A stretch of 64,000 nt of DNA from Azolla pinnata (taxonomy: Eukaryota; Streptophyta; Polypodiopsida; Salviniales; Salviniaceae). The stretch spans positions 26,866 through 90,865 of the forward strand of contig JBBBWG010009002.1 of NCBI GenBank assembly GCA_037176905.1, given 5' to 3'. Below are positions 27,166 to 38,906 of the stretch, one piece after another; positions within the stretch are counted from its first letter, which is position 1; each line of letters starts with the position of its first letter. The position numbers and the translations under genes are program-made. A model generated the notes under the pieces. It was given only the letters and a program-made list of their open reading frames with translations, was not told the DNA's origin and did not search any database.

Positions 27166-29474
27166 CTACAAGAAAGGTGGCAGGATAACCCATCTGCGTG
27201 GATACTTGGCACGGCCATCTTTCCCATCAAAGAGCTACAAATCAAAACAGACACAATGGATTAATTAGAACATAAAGCATGTAGGCACAACGGATGTAAA
27301 TGTGTGGATATATGCACATATCCATGTCAAAATGTGTGGTTCCTTGCAAACATTTTATGTGAACATTCGGATATGCACAATAGCAGTAAATGTGCCCTAT
27401 ATTCTGCAAAATCTAAGTAGTACGTGATCCCCATACTATTAAAACGACCTAGATTGCAGAAAACAGAATGTAGTGACATACGTATAGAGGTTAGTATGAT
27501 TCCATGAGCAGTATATAATTAGTTACCTTCCTTAACCTGCGATGTTTGCCGAGAGCCCAATCGGTCATTATAAAGGCAGCAACGAACAAAAAGATGTACC
27601 CAGCAACAGTTTGTGTAGCAATGTTGAAACCCAACCATTGATAGATCTCAGTAGTGTAATTTGCACAAGTCACGTAGTTAAATAGGAACCCTGATGGAAT
27701 CTGATATCCTCCACTACCGTCTGGAGACCTCAAGTTCTTCAAAATAAGATGACAGTAGAAATTTGCTAATTGAAATATCATCCCAAGGCCAAATCCAATA
27801 TACATTTGCGTTTCAGAAACTGGTGTGTACTTCGGGTGGTTTACAAAGTAGGCAATAAAAACTGCAAATGACCAGTAATACAAACAGTTCCGGAACGCGT
27901 TGCTGATTGGAGAGGTAGCATGGCTGAATCTATGGACGAAAAACGTTTCAAGAATCCTCTTCAAATAATGGAAACACCAGTAGATGGTGGCATATGTCTG
28001 AACAGGATGTATAACCCGGTCCCCTGGGAATCCTACATACTTGTATATGGGAAGAAAGTAGAAGGCTGGGTAAATCAAGAGCGGACCCAGATACTCAAAA
28101 AAGAAAAGTGTCGAGTACTTGACTTGTGGGCCGAGGTCTTTCAATACAACTTTCCGATCAGAAGAAGATTTGTCAAAGTAATCACTCAGCTTCTTGCCAT
28201 TGTCCAGAACTGTAGCTCGGGTCTGTCCAGGTGATGGTAAGAGAGTAAGACGTTGTCTCTCAGGATATAGATTTCCAGCTGGAAGTAAAAAGAAAATTCA
28301 TAAACTCTTGCTTAGATTAAAGAGTTAAACAATTTCAGAACCAGGAGTTTGATATAGTGCCAATATTCCTTATCTCATTTGATGTAGCTCCATCATCTTT
28401 ATGAGCACCCGTCGGGCAACCGTAAGTAAGTATATATCATGGCATGAGGTCACATGTTTCTAAGGATGCTTGGATCAGGAAGTCATGCAAAGGCTACAAT
28501 GAAAAATTTTGAGCAATGCACTGTTGATCTCTAGTCTGGACCAACACCAAATGTTTGCCTACATACTCTATTTTACTTGTCAGTCTTGATACATACACAG
28601 TTGGATCCCTGAAACTTCTTGTTTATAAAGATAAGTCAAGCCATGTACTCACCGTTGGTGCATGTGAAGCTTGCAAAAGGAAGAAATTTGGAGACCCAAC
28701 CAAAGGGCAGATCCAGCCAACTCTACTGCTCACCTCAATGTGTATAAAGTGGGCATATGTCTATCTTCAAGATTGCGTAAAACTTCAAAGCTACTACTAA
28801 TCACATGGATGCTCGAACAGGTTAATCAACAGGTTAAACCTGTTCTACTTCTTTAATGAGATTTGAATCAAAACGCCACATTTGGATAGATGTAAGATCA
28901 CAAAAAGACATAGAGACTTAAAAATAACTTTTGCACTAAACTGTTCGAAGGGAACATGCGAGACTTTCTCTAAACATTTTACTTCCTTTTGATTTTGGCA
29001 AAATGAAATATGTGCAGAATGTGAAAAACAAATGCAATGACTGGTTTGAAAATCCTATACTTCAATCCTAACGTAGGAACAGATCGGAATCTTTTCTCTG
29101 CACGCAATAACCTTGATACATGACTCTCTAAATCCATTAGAAGGTTCACATACTTGATACACACAGCGAGAACCATTAATTTCAGGGGATGCAAGGAAAG
29201 GGAACACGTCGATTGCGCAGAGAGCCTGTGTGGATCGTTGGTACTTACTTCGCTTGTGGATAGCCGCTTTCAGATCTGTTACAGAAGCCTGAGAAAGGCA
29301 AAACGGAAGAGGCAAATGAAGAAGAAGAGCAGCGATCAGAAGAAAGACGAAGCAAAGAAACGCACGCGAAAGGAATGGAAGAGAGGCGGCAAGCAAACTA
29401 CTCACATCGTCTCGGAGCTCGATTCCTCCCTTGAACACTTCTTTCCCGCTGCGAGAAACGAGGGTAATCAGCAT
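27166..29474 (-). CDS. Very-long-chain trans-2-enoyl-CoA reductase (ECR/CER10 type)
   Basis: Four exons: 29474-29406, 29288-29249, 28278-27527 and 27234-27166, giving 309 residues against 310 in Arabidopsis CER10. This enzyme does the last reduction of the fatty-acid elongase cycle in the endoplasmic reticulum and feeds wax, sphingolipid and seed-oil synthesis. The N terminus ([16 protein letters not shown]) is the ubiquitin-like segment of the family. The steroid-reductase-type C-terminal domain follows, with several membrane spans, [68 protein letters not shown] and the end [13 protein letters not shown]. The start codon is 245 bp from that of the divergent methyltransferase gene. Confidence 0.94.
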
Positions 29475-29719
29475 GGTGAGAGGGGGCGGGGCGATGGCGG
29501 GCGAGGTCGGGAACAGCGAACTGAGTGCCTCGGAGATTCAAGAGCAGGAGCCAAAGGGAATGGAGGGAGAGGGGTCTAGAAGGATCTAGAAGGATCTAGA
29601 AGGATTCAGAACAGATCGAAATGAACCGGTGAAAGGGGTATGACGCGGGATTAGCAAAAAGTACAGGACGAAGATAGACCTAAAACCTCAGAGCACAGAG
29701 CGGAGGAGCAGGAGGAGCC
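29475..29719. promoter_or_regulatory. Divergent promoter region between ECR and methyltransferase genes
   Basis: Only 245 bp separate the two start codons, so both genes probably share promoter DNA. A tandem triplicate of TCTAGAAGGAT-type units lies at about 29573-29606. No clear TATA box was seen. Confidence 0.6.
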
Positions 29720-32008
29720 ATGGCTGTCTCCTCCCTCATCGCGCGTTCTCTCCGTCTGCCTGCATCCCCGCCCCCTTCCACATCATCCTCTTCCCTTCTG
29801 CTCTCGCGCTTCCACTCCCGCTTTGGCCGTCGATACTTCGCTCAAGCTGCGAAGCTCAGTTTTGCCCCGGGTTCCTCTCGTGCCAAGAAGAAACCCAATG
29901 CCTCCCCTCCCTCCTCCTCTACCTCGTGGGACGAGGCTGGCTCCCTCTTCTTTGCTTCCAAGAATGCCGATGCCGAGGACTCCAGTGCAGAGAAGCCGAG
30001 CGGAGATGCGGAAGGTGGAAGAAGCTATGGTGTTAAGAAAGAGTACGGGGCGAAAGAGAGAAGCCCCTATGCAGGTAGAGGTGAGAAAAGCAGAGCTTCC
30101 CCCGGCAGAGATGGTGGACGAAATGGGTTTTCTTCTGGGAAAGAAAGATCTACGATGAGGGGTAGCAGTGATGGTGGTAACTTCTCGAGGAAGCAGTTTT
30201 CTGATGTGGGCAATGGTGGTAACTTCTCAAGGAAGCAGTTTTCTGATGTGGGCAATGGTGGTAACTTCTCAAGGCAGCAGTTTTCTGATGTGGGCAATGG
30301 TGGTAACTTCTCAAGGAAGCAGTTTTCTGATGTGGGCGATGGTGGTTTTGATGCTCGGAGAGTAAGTAGTAAGGTAAAGCCCTCAGGTTTTAGAGAGCAG
30401 TTCTCCGATTATAATGGTGTACCTGGAAAAGCTGGTCCCGATCAAGATCGGGGCGGTTTCCGTGAGCGGTTTTCTGGCAGCAGAGATCAGGGGAGGTTTC
30501 CAGAGCGGTTCTCTGGCAGAGGAGAGCGGGAAGGTTTTCGAGAGAGATTTTCCAATGCACGAGGTAGAGCTGTGCCCAGGAATGAAGGCAATGTTCGAGA
30601 CAACCGTTTCTCGCGAAATGATATGGTGAACAATGGTCGTGGTTACGATGGCTATGGCAACCAGCTTTCAGCAAACAGCAGCCGAGGCCGCACTTCGCAA
30701 GGCCAGATTTCGAGGGCCCCTGGCAAGTTCCCGTCGAGGTATAGTGATTCTCGTGGTAGAGATTTCCTAAGAAAGCATCCAGATGATATTGTAGATGATA
30801 GTGATGATGAAGATGATGATAGCATAGAGAGCTATGGTTCCTATGATGATGAGGAGGAGGAGGAAGAGTTCCCTCAAGCTGGGGATGTGATAAGATATAA
30901 TGATAGGAAGCGAAACACTCATGGTAGGCCTCATAAGGTTAGTGATGAAGAGGAGGAAGAAGAAGAGGAGGAGGAGGAGGAGGAGGAGAATGGAGATGAT
31001 TTTGAAGTTATCCAAAGAAATCTGGGGTGGAGAAAAGAGTCATCAGGATCAAGCTTACCACAGGTACGTGGCGAAGTTATATACGGCGTCGCTCCAGTGT
31101 ATGCAGCTCTTCGAATTGGCCGAAGAGACCTGTTTTGCCTCTATGTGCAAGTGAATATGCCCATGAATGGTGGGAGGTCCAAAAGGAAAGACAAGAGAGC
31201 CCTCGAATGGATTCTCAAATCTGCGATCGAGAAAGGGTTGGAGGTGAAGGAGATCTCGAAGCACGATTTGAATATGTTGGCTGACAATCGGCCCCATCAG
31301 GGCTTGGTTCTAGATGCTTCTCCACTGGAGCTAATCAATGTGATAAGCCTTGATGCACCTTGGGGAGAGAGCGAAAGAGCACCGGTGTGGGTGGCGTTGG
31401 ATGAGGTCCAAGATCCTCAGAACTTCGGTGCCATCCTTCGCTCATCATACTTTTTGGGAGCGGAGGGAGTCGTAGTGTGTGCTAAGAATTCGGCGCCATT
31501 GAGTGCAGTTGTCAGCAAAGCTAGTGCAGCTGCTCTCGAGGTGATGGAGCTTCGATCTTGCAAGAACATGATGAAGTTTTTGGAGATTTCTGCAAAGAAC
31601 GGGTGGAGAGTTGTGGGTGCCACATCGGCCTCCCCCAATGCCATTCCTGTGAGAGACCTCCCACGTGGTGTGCCCACCATACTCGTGCTCGGTGGTGAAG
31701 GGAAAGGACTCCGAACTAACGTGAAGATGGCTTGTAAGCATTTTGTGTGTATCCCCGGATCACACCGTGGGAACGAGACAAAACAAGTAGCGGATGAATC
31801 CATTGAGAAAACACAAGAGAATGATGTCATGAGCATTGATACCGATGCGGATGCTGATGTGTTGAAGCAAGATTTGCATGGGCTTGAACTCGGAATGAGA
31901 AGGGGAGATGAAAATTTCACAGCTGTAGAGAGCTTGAATGTTAGTGTGGCGGCGGGGATTTTGTTGCATGAGTTGCTTGATGGTAACTCAAGACATGCTG
32001 CAGCATGA
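29720..32008 (+). CDS. SpoU-family RNA 2'-O-ribose methyltransferase, organellar
   Basis: Single exon, 762 residues. The C-terminal half is a TrmH/SpoU (SPOUT) enzyme that methylates the 2'-hydroxyl of rRNA using S-adenosylmethionine. The substrate-binding domain starts near residue 451 (YGVAPVYAALR). Motif 1 is at about 560 (DEVQDPQNFGAILRSS), motif 2 at about 656 (LVLGGEGKGL) and motif 3 at about 737 (ESLNVSVAAGILLHEL), where the trefoil knot binds cofactor. A charged insertion of about 60 residues separates motifs 2 and 3. The first 60 residues are Ser/Arg/Pro-rich with no acidic residue, fitting a mitochondrial or plastid presequence. The N-terminal half is a long disordered RGG-like region with four 14-residue repeats (GNFSRKQFSDVGNG, about 153-208) and acidic runs near 357-427. 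Relatives include yeast and human MRM1 and Arabidopsis At2g19870. Confidence 0.9.
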   Translation: MAVSSLIARSLRLPASPPPSTSSSSLLLSRFHSRFGRRYFAQAAKLSFAPGSSRAKKKPNASPPSSSTSWDEAGSLFFASKNADAEDSSAEKPSGDAEGGRSYGVKKEYGAKERSPYAGRGEKSRASPGRDGGRNGFSSGKERSTMRGSSDGGNFSRKQFSDVGNGGNFSRKQFSDVGNGGNFSRQQFSDVGNGGNFSRKQFSDVGDGGFDARRVSSKVKPSGFREQFSDYNGVPGKAGPDQDRGGFRERFSGSRDQGRFPERFSGRGEREGFRERFSNARGRAVPRNEGNVRDNRFSRNDMVNNGRGYDGYGNQLSANSSRGRTSQGQISRAPGKFPSRYSDSRGRDFLRKHPDDIVDDSDDEDDDSIESYGSYDDEEEEEEFPQAGDVIRYNDRKRNTHGRPHKVSDEEEEEEEEEEEEEENGDDFEVIQRNLGWRKESSGSSLPQVRGEVIYGVAPVYAALRIGRRDLFCLYVQVNMPMNGGRSKRKDKRALEWILKSAIEKGLEVKEISKHDLNMLADNRPHQGLVLDASPLELINVISLDAPWGESERAPVWVALDEVQDPQNFGAILRSSYFLGAEGVVVCAKNSAPLSAVVSKASAAALEVMELRSCKNMMKFLEISAKNGWRVVGATSASPNAIPVRDLPRGVPTILVLGGEGKGLRTNVKMACKHFVCIPGSHRGNETKQVADESIEKTQENDVMSIDTDADADVLKQDLHGLELGMRRGDENFTAVESLNVSVAAGILLHELLDGNSRHAAA

Positions 32009-32829
32009 TCGAACAAACAGAATTTTGGAAGGCTGTGTATCAAATATCATATGAGAGTAACATCCTTTTTCTGGAAAATTTCATTCACGCCTGCAGCTTC
32101 CTGGCTTCCTGGAAACTGGAAAAGCCTCATGTTTTTCCAGAACGGAGGCTGTATTGACTATCACATAATAGATCTTTTATCATTGGAAAAGGTGCGCTTT
32201 AGGTAGGGGCATAATCAAATTGAAATCGAATGAAATGAAAGCAAAGGAACTTGCCAAGTGTCTTTGTTGTTGACACTTTTGCAGCTGATTGAAGCTACAT
32301 CGTCTGCGTTTATTCTGATTACGTTTTCCTTATACATGATGGAAGGGAATTGGAGGACTTTGTCATTGCACAGGTGGATGAATTACAACACAGCATTGGT
32401 TTTTGTTTCCCCACATTTCCACAGTTCCTAGTTCATTCTCATCTTTCACCTTGTATTTATTGTACAGGAGGTTTTCTTTTTCGCCAAGTCCTTTGACAAT
32501 GTTTGACAATAAGTAGTTAACACTGAACAGTATGTGACGCTTCAACAACAGTATATAACAGGATTTGTGATGTGTCCACCTGACACAACCAACCTGATAG
32601 ATCAAAGTGGATTGTGATCAAGTAAAAATTTGATGGTGCATAGCATAGAAACTGTACATGACAAGACAACCGCAATGGTCTGATATATATGTAAATGGTT
32701 GACAGAAATATGTGTGAACGTTAAATGAGTAGTAATAAACATGATTTGGGCATTAAGTGTTCATATTCTTCAGCCAGACGTTTTCACTGCATCCATATTT
32801 CAGAAATATGAATATTTGCATTGTGTCAA
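32009..32829. other. 3' flank, nothing recognised
   Basis: Presumed 3' UTR of the methyltransferase followed by AT-rich intergenic DNA with no supported gene. Confidence 0.5.
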
Positions 32830-33450
32830 AGCTGAAATAATGAACAATAATCAAAGCTGAATGAACTGAATATTTACAAAGTAACAGCGAGTTCTTACTA
32901 AGAATCGTAGCTGAATGAACTGAGAACTTGCGTACAAAGCTGATTGAACTGGAGTACTGGGTACTACAAAGTATTAAAGCTAAAACACGTGGGTACTTGC
33001 AAAGAATCAAAGCTGAAAGATGAGTACTTACAAAATATCACAGGTGAAACGAGTACTTACAAAGTATCAAAGCTGAAACAAGTTTGAAACAACGAGTTCT
33101 TACAAAGTATCAAAAGCTGAAACAAAAAATTCTTACTAAGTATCAAAAGCTGAACAACCGAGTTTGTACAAAGTATCAGATGAGCTTCGTATCAAAGCTG
33201 AAACGACGAATATTTACAAGGTAGCAAAGCCGAAACATTGAATGTTTGCAAAGTTTCAAAGCAGAAATAATGAATACTTACANNNNNNNNNNNNNNNNNN
33301 NNNNNNNNNNNNNNNNNNNNNNNNNNNNNNNNNNNNNNNNNNNNNNNNNNNNNNNNNNNNNNNNNNNNNNNNNNNNNNNNNNAATGAATACTTACATTGG
33401 AATGCCAAGCTAAGATAATTGGTACTTACATTGAAGTGCCAAAGCCCAGT
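32830..33450 (-). repeat. Degenerate minisatellite, unit about 35-38 bp, with a 100-N gap
   Basis: The phrases CAAAGCTGAA and ACTTACAAAGTATC alternate many times with variants. About a dozen or more degenerate units are visible. The N run at 33283-33382 lies within the array, and the last 14 bases before it (AATGAATACTTACA) are repeated right after it. Confidence 0.8.
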
Positions 33451-33666
33451 TCTTCATTTCTATTTAGTGTTTCTAGTACAAGATAAAGGGATCTTTAAAA
33501 CTAAACAATTCCCCTCAATGTGTATACTTACCGGGCATCAAAACATAGAGTACGCATGATGCTTCATGTATCACACACCTGACTGACCACCACTTGGTCT
33601 TGGAGATTAATCAGCATATCACAGCTTACCATTCCCTGAAAGTGGAATTTATATTCAAATCCCTCT

Positions 33667-33709
<43 letters not shown>

Positions 33710-35658
33710 GTAAGAAAAGTATACAAGACTAGAATGCAGGGATTCGTTAATGCATGACCTTCTCCCTGCTGTAGGATGTGGTCAACCGAACTTTACAACT
33801 AATTATGCTCTCTCTCACATGCACATACAAATTACTAATACGATAGCATACCAACAAACAAATTTGACCCTCCGATTTTAAGTACTTTTTCTTTCCACTT
33901 TAGCTTAGCTTTTACTTTCTAATGTTCTACTATTTAAACATTTCTCACTTAGACGGAAAAACCAGACTTTTTGTCTTCATTCCTGGAGCTTGTCCCCAAT
34001 GAGGACTCAAATGTAGAATAGCTTATCTCAAATTATCAATGTGCCCTCTTATTAAGTCCATCAAGGCAATAGACAATCAGAACGCATGCTCCTACCGGTT
34101 GGGGCTGTACTACTTCCAATCTAGAACGTGGTCTTGGAGAGGTCCCTAGAGTATATTTAAATATCTAACTAACTTGCATTGGCTTCCTGGAGTTTCAAAG
34201 AATCCCAATAACAAGTAAAAAGGACACAAAAAGGTAAGATATTGAGTTCTATTTAGACATGATATGGAGAAATCATCCGGACGATGAATGGCACATTGCT
34301 TTTACTTCAATGCCTCAATGGCACTTCCTGGTGAATGAGGCTATTCTAAAATGCCGATGTATTGTATGCATCCCTCTCATATACATTATGCCGTACCATA
34401 AAACTATGTTAATCAACGAATGGGAAAACCAGACTCACTCATAGAGAATTCTACCCACACCCTTGGCCACTGTAAAAGGGAAACGATATAGATGCCCATT
34501 GAGGGGAAAAAACAAAACACCCTTTCTTTTTCCTCAGTATCTCACTGGTAAAGCAGTTCATCTATTAACTGATTGATCACAAGTTTGAGCATATTTGGGA
34601 GGATGCATTCTTCGTTGATTGAAATGATGACATCTCAATCCAATTCAGAATGGGGGAAAGGTAAACCCATGACGTCAAAAAACTACTGCATTATCAACTT
34701 GAGAGATCCCATCCCTGAGCAGGATGCCCAAAAACTTGCCACATCGATTACAGAAGAAAGAAATTGATAATTTCAATTTTCTTAATACTCCTTCAGTAAC
34801 GAGAGGAAAAACCTATATAATTGAAGTAACTTTATCTGCTAAAGAATGTATTTCTATCAAAGAGATGGAACTTCATTCTTATTAATACAGGGCATAACTA
34901 TTGCGTGGATTAGTTTAAATACTGATTGCTATCAATATCCAACCACAGCCTCTCCTACTACTCCAGATAAAAAGAAATGGGCTATCAAGGATACACAAGC
35001 CATGTCAAGGATTTCTCTTGCTCTTTTAAGGGATCAATTGTTTTGTAAATCCACTTGCATCTGATAGAGGAAGCTTGGAAGTCTTTCGTTATCTTAATAG
35101 TTCAAGGAGTGATGCAAGGGGAGAGATATTGAAAAAGCTATATGAGCAAAGAAGACAATGTGGTGGAAAGTTCTATGTGGAGTGTAACAACTGTCTATAC
35201 ATTCTTGGATCACAGTTGTGATTGGAAAAGTATGGGGAATATTGGAAAGAATCACCAAATCTCGACAGAAATTAACAGTGCGTTAAGCTATTCTCATAGT
35301 AACATCTTGCTAAATATCCATTTATTAGAGACGCCTGAAACCTTAAAACACCAATGAGGTAGAACATGTGATCCAATTACTTATTTACTAACATATACAA
35401 ATTGAAGCATCAGAAAGATTAACTTTTCATAGTCCCTCAAACATGCAATATTCACTACATATACTCAAATTCGTAACTTTAGGATAGTGATTACCCTTCA
35501 AAGTTTCCGAAATCACTCATTTACTACCCAAACTCCAATTTTATAGCTAAGGTAAAAAAATCCTTTCTCACACCCAAATCATTAAAATTTCATCAAATCA
35601 GAAACAAAGAAAATAAACCCAAAGGTATTGGAGATGCTGAAAAAAGGCAGAGTTTTAC
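33451..35658. other. Intergenic, nothing firmly recognised
   Basis: A (CT)n run stands at about 33671-33707. Short reading frames (for example 34259-34444, with DDEWHIAF) faintly recall reverse transcriptase, but no second motif supports this. The missing last exon of the LEA_2 gene might lie here. I could not find it. Confidence 0.4.
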
Positions 35659-36312
35659 CTGAAGAGGTAGAGGGAAGAAAAGCATACTAATATGTCCATC
35701 AAAAGTTGTGATTGTCCGAAGGGGCAAAGTTCCACTTGCGACATCAACAAGAAGTTTGAGCACATTACTAGTAATCTGATATCCATTCAGATCGAGCGTT
35801 GCATTCACGTTAGAGGTACTAAGAGGGTCCAAAACCACACCATTTGATCGCATCCGTCCGAGCTCATCGCCCTCGAACAGTATCTTCACTTCTAGGGTAT
35901 CATATGTGACACCGAAGAAATTCGGGTTCCGGGCTTGCAGAGAGAGATCGAGCGACATGTCGAGGAACACTTGCGGGATTAGGGAGTCTTTATCTTTTTT
36001 CTTGACATCGAAGCGAATTTTGCCCAAATTCATGCCGACTTCCGACATCTCGATGGTGCGAGGCCACATGAGGAAAGCAGCAGACCCAGCCAGGCAAAAA
36101 AGGATGAAGAAACAGAAAAAGAAGTAGGAGGAGGAGGAGGAGGAAGAAGAAGAAGAAGAAGAAGAAGAGAACGCCCCTGCGTGATGATGGTTGTGGCGAG
36201 CTCGGCGAGAAGGGAGGAGGAGAAGCAGGGGTGTGCCATCGACGGGGTTTAAGATGTGGGCAGGGTAGCCGACGATGAGCGGATCGCCTTCGTGCGTCTG
36301 AGCGGGAGCCAT
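35659..36312 (-). CDS. LEA_2 (NHL/LEA-14-like) membrane protein, last exon not found
   Basis: Minus strand, starting at the Met of MAPAQTHEGDPL, 218 codons to a donor (TTCAG|GTAAAA) at 35659. An upstream in-frame Met at 36417 adds a hydrophobic leader absent from relatives, so I prefer 36312. The first 60 residues are cytosolic and end in a basic patch (PSRRARHNHHH) and a Ser run. One transmembrane helix follows (YFFFCFFILFCLAGSAAFLMW). Then comes a LEA_2 beta-sandwich with NPNFFGVTYDTLEVKI, a conserved NATLDLNGY-type strand and LLVDVASGTLPLRT. Proteins of this family are linked to stress and plasma-membrane or plasmodesmal functions. The usual final strand (Cys-containing, about 20-25 residues) should be on a second exon that I cannot locate. 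Reading through the donor adds a short Leu/Phe-rich tail to a stop at 35593. Confidence 0.75.
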
Positions 36313-37402
36313 GGCGCTGCTCTGTTTTCCTGAGAACATATGCAGGAAATGTTTGATGAAGAAGACGACCAAAAATATGAAGAAGACCAAAAAATATGAG
36401 GGGGAGGACATAAACACAAATAATGAAAACTAGTGAACATGTGATCAGAAGCAACTCCTGATCAGAAAAGAGAAGAGAAGAGAAGAGCAAGAGCAAGAGC
36501 AAGAGCAAGAGCAAGAGCAAATATGGATAGAGGAACAAACAAGTATGCAGATTACGATGCGAGTACAAGCTCCGGAAGCCGCATATCGATACCTTCCGTA
36601 GTCATCGGAGCAAGGTTGTTCGCGTCGAAAAACCATTCAAACGGCTTCGCACCCCTGGTGTCAACGCCATTTTGTCAGGAACCTCTTTGCGAGAACGGAT
36701 CATGGTTTTTGGCTTTGAAGTACCCCTTCGGAGCGTTTGAATCCGATTCTGTTATACATAGACCCACATGTTCAAGCGTGTTCTTGTTCCGGAGGTCCGA
36801 AAACCTCCGTGCTGACCGATCAAACAAACAAGGCATGAAACGAGAGATAGTTTGTACAAATCAGATGTAAAAAAATGGCCTAAACAGCAGCAACATTTGG
36901 ACAATGGCAAAGAGTATGTAAATGGTAGCGCTAACCGTCGATTCCGATGAAGTGGCGGTAGAAAACATCGTATGTCAATAAGACCAACATACCCAAGTTA
37001 AGATAATCGCATGTACATGTAGATCCATGAGTGAACAGCTGATCTACCAGATAGTCAGCTTTTAACATATTCACACGAACGTCGATTACACGTTTTGATT
37101 AGATGACCAAATAAGCCAATGTACAAGGACTGAGAAAATGGTAAACTGGCTTCGCTTCGTCAAGTAGCTGCTTTCATTTCAAAAGCTTAGACACATTACC
37201 AATGTGTTAGCTTTCCACCTCTATTTGCACGGCTTGCTTGATAAGCCTTTGGAAAACTACACTTCGTCACCACGGTAGGGATGCCAATGGGGCCAAACAA
37301 TGGAAACAGCTGATCCAGCCATTATTAATCATAATACATGCTTGAAAACCTCGATTTGACCCACCTCGAGGAAGCCATGCATTTCAATACCTGCCCCTAA
37401 AT
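36313..37402. other. LEA_2 upstream region
   Basis: Contains an AGAAG run (about 36468-36485) directly followed by six copies of the hexamer GAGCAA (36485-36520), within the probable leader or promoter of the minus-strand LEA_2 gene. No further gene was seen up to the stop codon at 37403. Confidence 0.6.
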
Positions 37403-38713
37403 TCATTCTTCGGACTCCTTAGCAACCACAATGTTGTCCTTGTTAGGTATCTCAGAGTTTGAGGCAGATGCAATGGAGATTCGCTCGTCCGAGGACGCCG
37501 TGATTGTGGGAATCCATAGATCAGCAGTAGCACTCAACAGTCTCTGGACTTGCGGATCAAGGAGAGACGGTGCTATGGTTTGTTCGATGCAATCAAGCTT
37601 CGCTGATAACTTGTCGAGCTCTTGAGCAATCTCTAGCTGCGTGCACACAAGAAAAACAAAGAATGCTTTTTCAGACGCTGATAAAATACATCTGCCCAGT
37701 AGAATAGTGATTCTCATCTTCGGAATATGGGTCTTGGTACTGAGCTGAAGAATCTACATCAGAGAAATCTACTGAAGAGAAGATATGCTGTTGCTCCATT
37801 TTGTACGTACATTGAAGTTTTCTGCAAAGCAATTCATTAGCAAATCATTTGTGCTACGTTTTTCGAGCAGTTTATATGCTGATTCACTGTTTACTCGGAC
37901 GATAAAATGAAGTCTAAGACAAATAGTGACATGTTTTGTTGCCACTATCAAGCATTTTTTTATTGATTTCTGCAGTCCTTGACGCACCAAACTGCGCGCT
38001 TTTTTATATGCTTTAGATCTATTTTTCTTCTGTATTTCTACAAACTGTTTGCTTGAGCATTGACTGCCAATAGGTGGACAAATGAGAACGATCTACAGAA
38101 ACCAGTCCACAGCTCCCAAACTGTAATCTTTCAAACGAAGCAAGGGCTGACTGCGTTGGAACCTTAGCATAGATCTTCTCGGAAAATGCCAAACAAAGAA
38201 GATTCAGAAATCATCGCATATCCCGGTACGATGTTCTTCCGTTTACCATCCATGTTCCGGAAACATCTATGGGAATAACGAACCAATCGGCAAGATTTGA
38301 AAATAAGGACAACGACGATGGATGGTGATGAGAGAAGCGATTCGTGCATCGATTTGAGGACAAAAGAATGAGAGAATTTTGGGGGCAAAAAGGAAGAGGG
38401 CGGGACTTACATCACCGAGGCGCTTGTCAACGGTGGGCGCTCGCGTGGTCTCCTTCCTTAGAGAGGATATGGTCTCCCTTAACTCCAAATCGGGCTCGCC
38501 TGCTCCCTCCTCGATCTGCAAAGGGGGGCAAAAACCAAGAAACAAGGAGAAAACAAGGTAGGAACGGAGGATTAGAAGACCCTGGAAACAGAAGACGAAT
38601 GTGGAATGGAGATGGGATGCCCGGACCTGCTTCAGCATGTCATGGAGGTAGCGGAAGAGCTCGTCGTGCTTCAAAACGACCTCCTGCTCCTGCTCCTGCT
38701 CCTGCCCCGCCAT
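37403..38713 (-). CDS. Small conserved-looking protein of unknown function, 141 aa
   Basis: Three exons on the minus strand: 38713-38627, 38515-38411 and 37636-37403. All begin in phase 0 with good GT-AG borders, giving 29 + 35 + 77 residues. The protein starts MAGQEQEQEQEVVLKHDEL and has helix-forming, charged segments (RYLHDMLKQ, LELRETISSLRKE, IAQELDKLSAKLDCIEQTI) that look like a short coiled coil, followed by an unstructured Ser/Glu tail. I do not recognise the family. An in-frame Met 48 bases upstream (38761) would add MTLLMRMRMRM, made by a CGCATC repeat, and is unlikely to be the start. No targeting peptide is obvious. Confidence 0.6.
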
Positions 38714-38846
38714 CGCCAGCAGCAGCAGCATCCGCATCCGCATCCGCATCAGAAGGGTCATGGTTTGGTTTCACATATTTACAGGAATACCCCTCCTACA
38801 ACATTCGGGAACTGCCCAAAATGCCCCTCGCTCAGATCCATTCATT

Positions 38847-38906
38847 CCTCCTCCTCCTCCTCCTCCTTCTTCTTCTTCTTCTTCTTCTTCTTCTTCTTCT
38901 TCTTCC
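38847..38906 (+). repeat. (CTC)n/(CTT)n microsatellite
   Basis: A (CTC)n run merges into a (CTT)n run just upstream of the small minus-strand gene. Confidence 0.9.

Noticed and set aside
34259-34444. Possible gypsy reverse-transcriptase remnant (DDEWHIAF)
   Set aside because: Only one weak motif. The flanking residues do not match the family.
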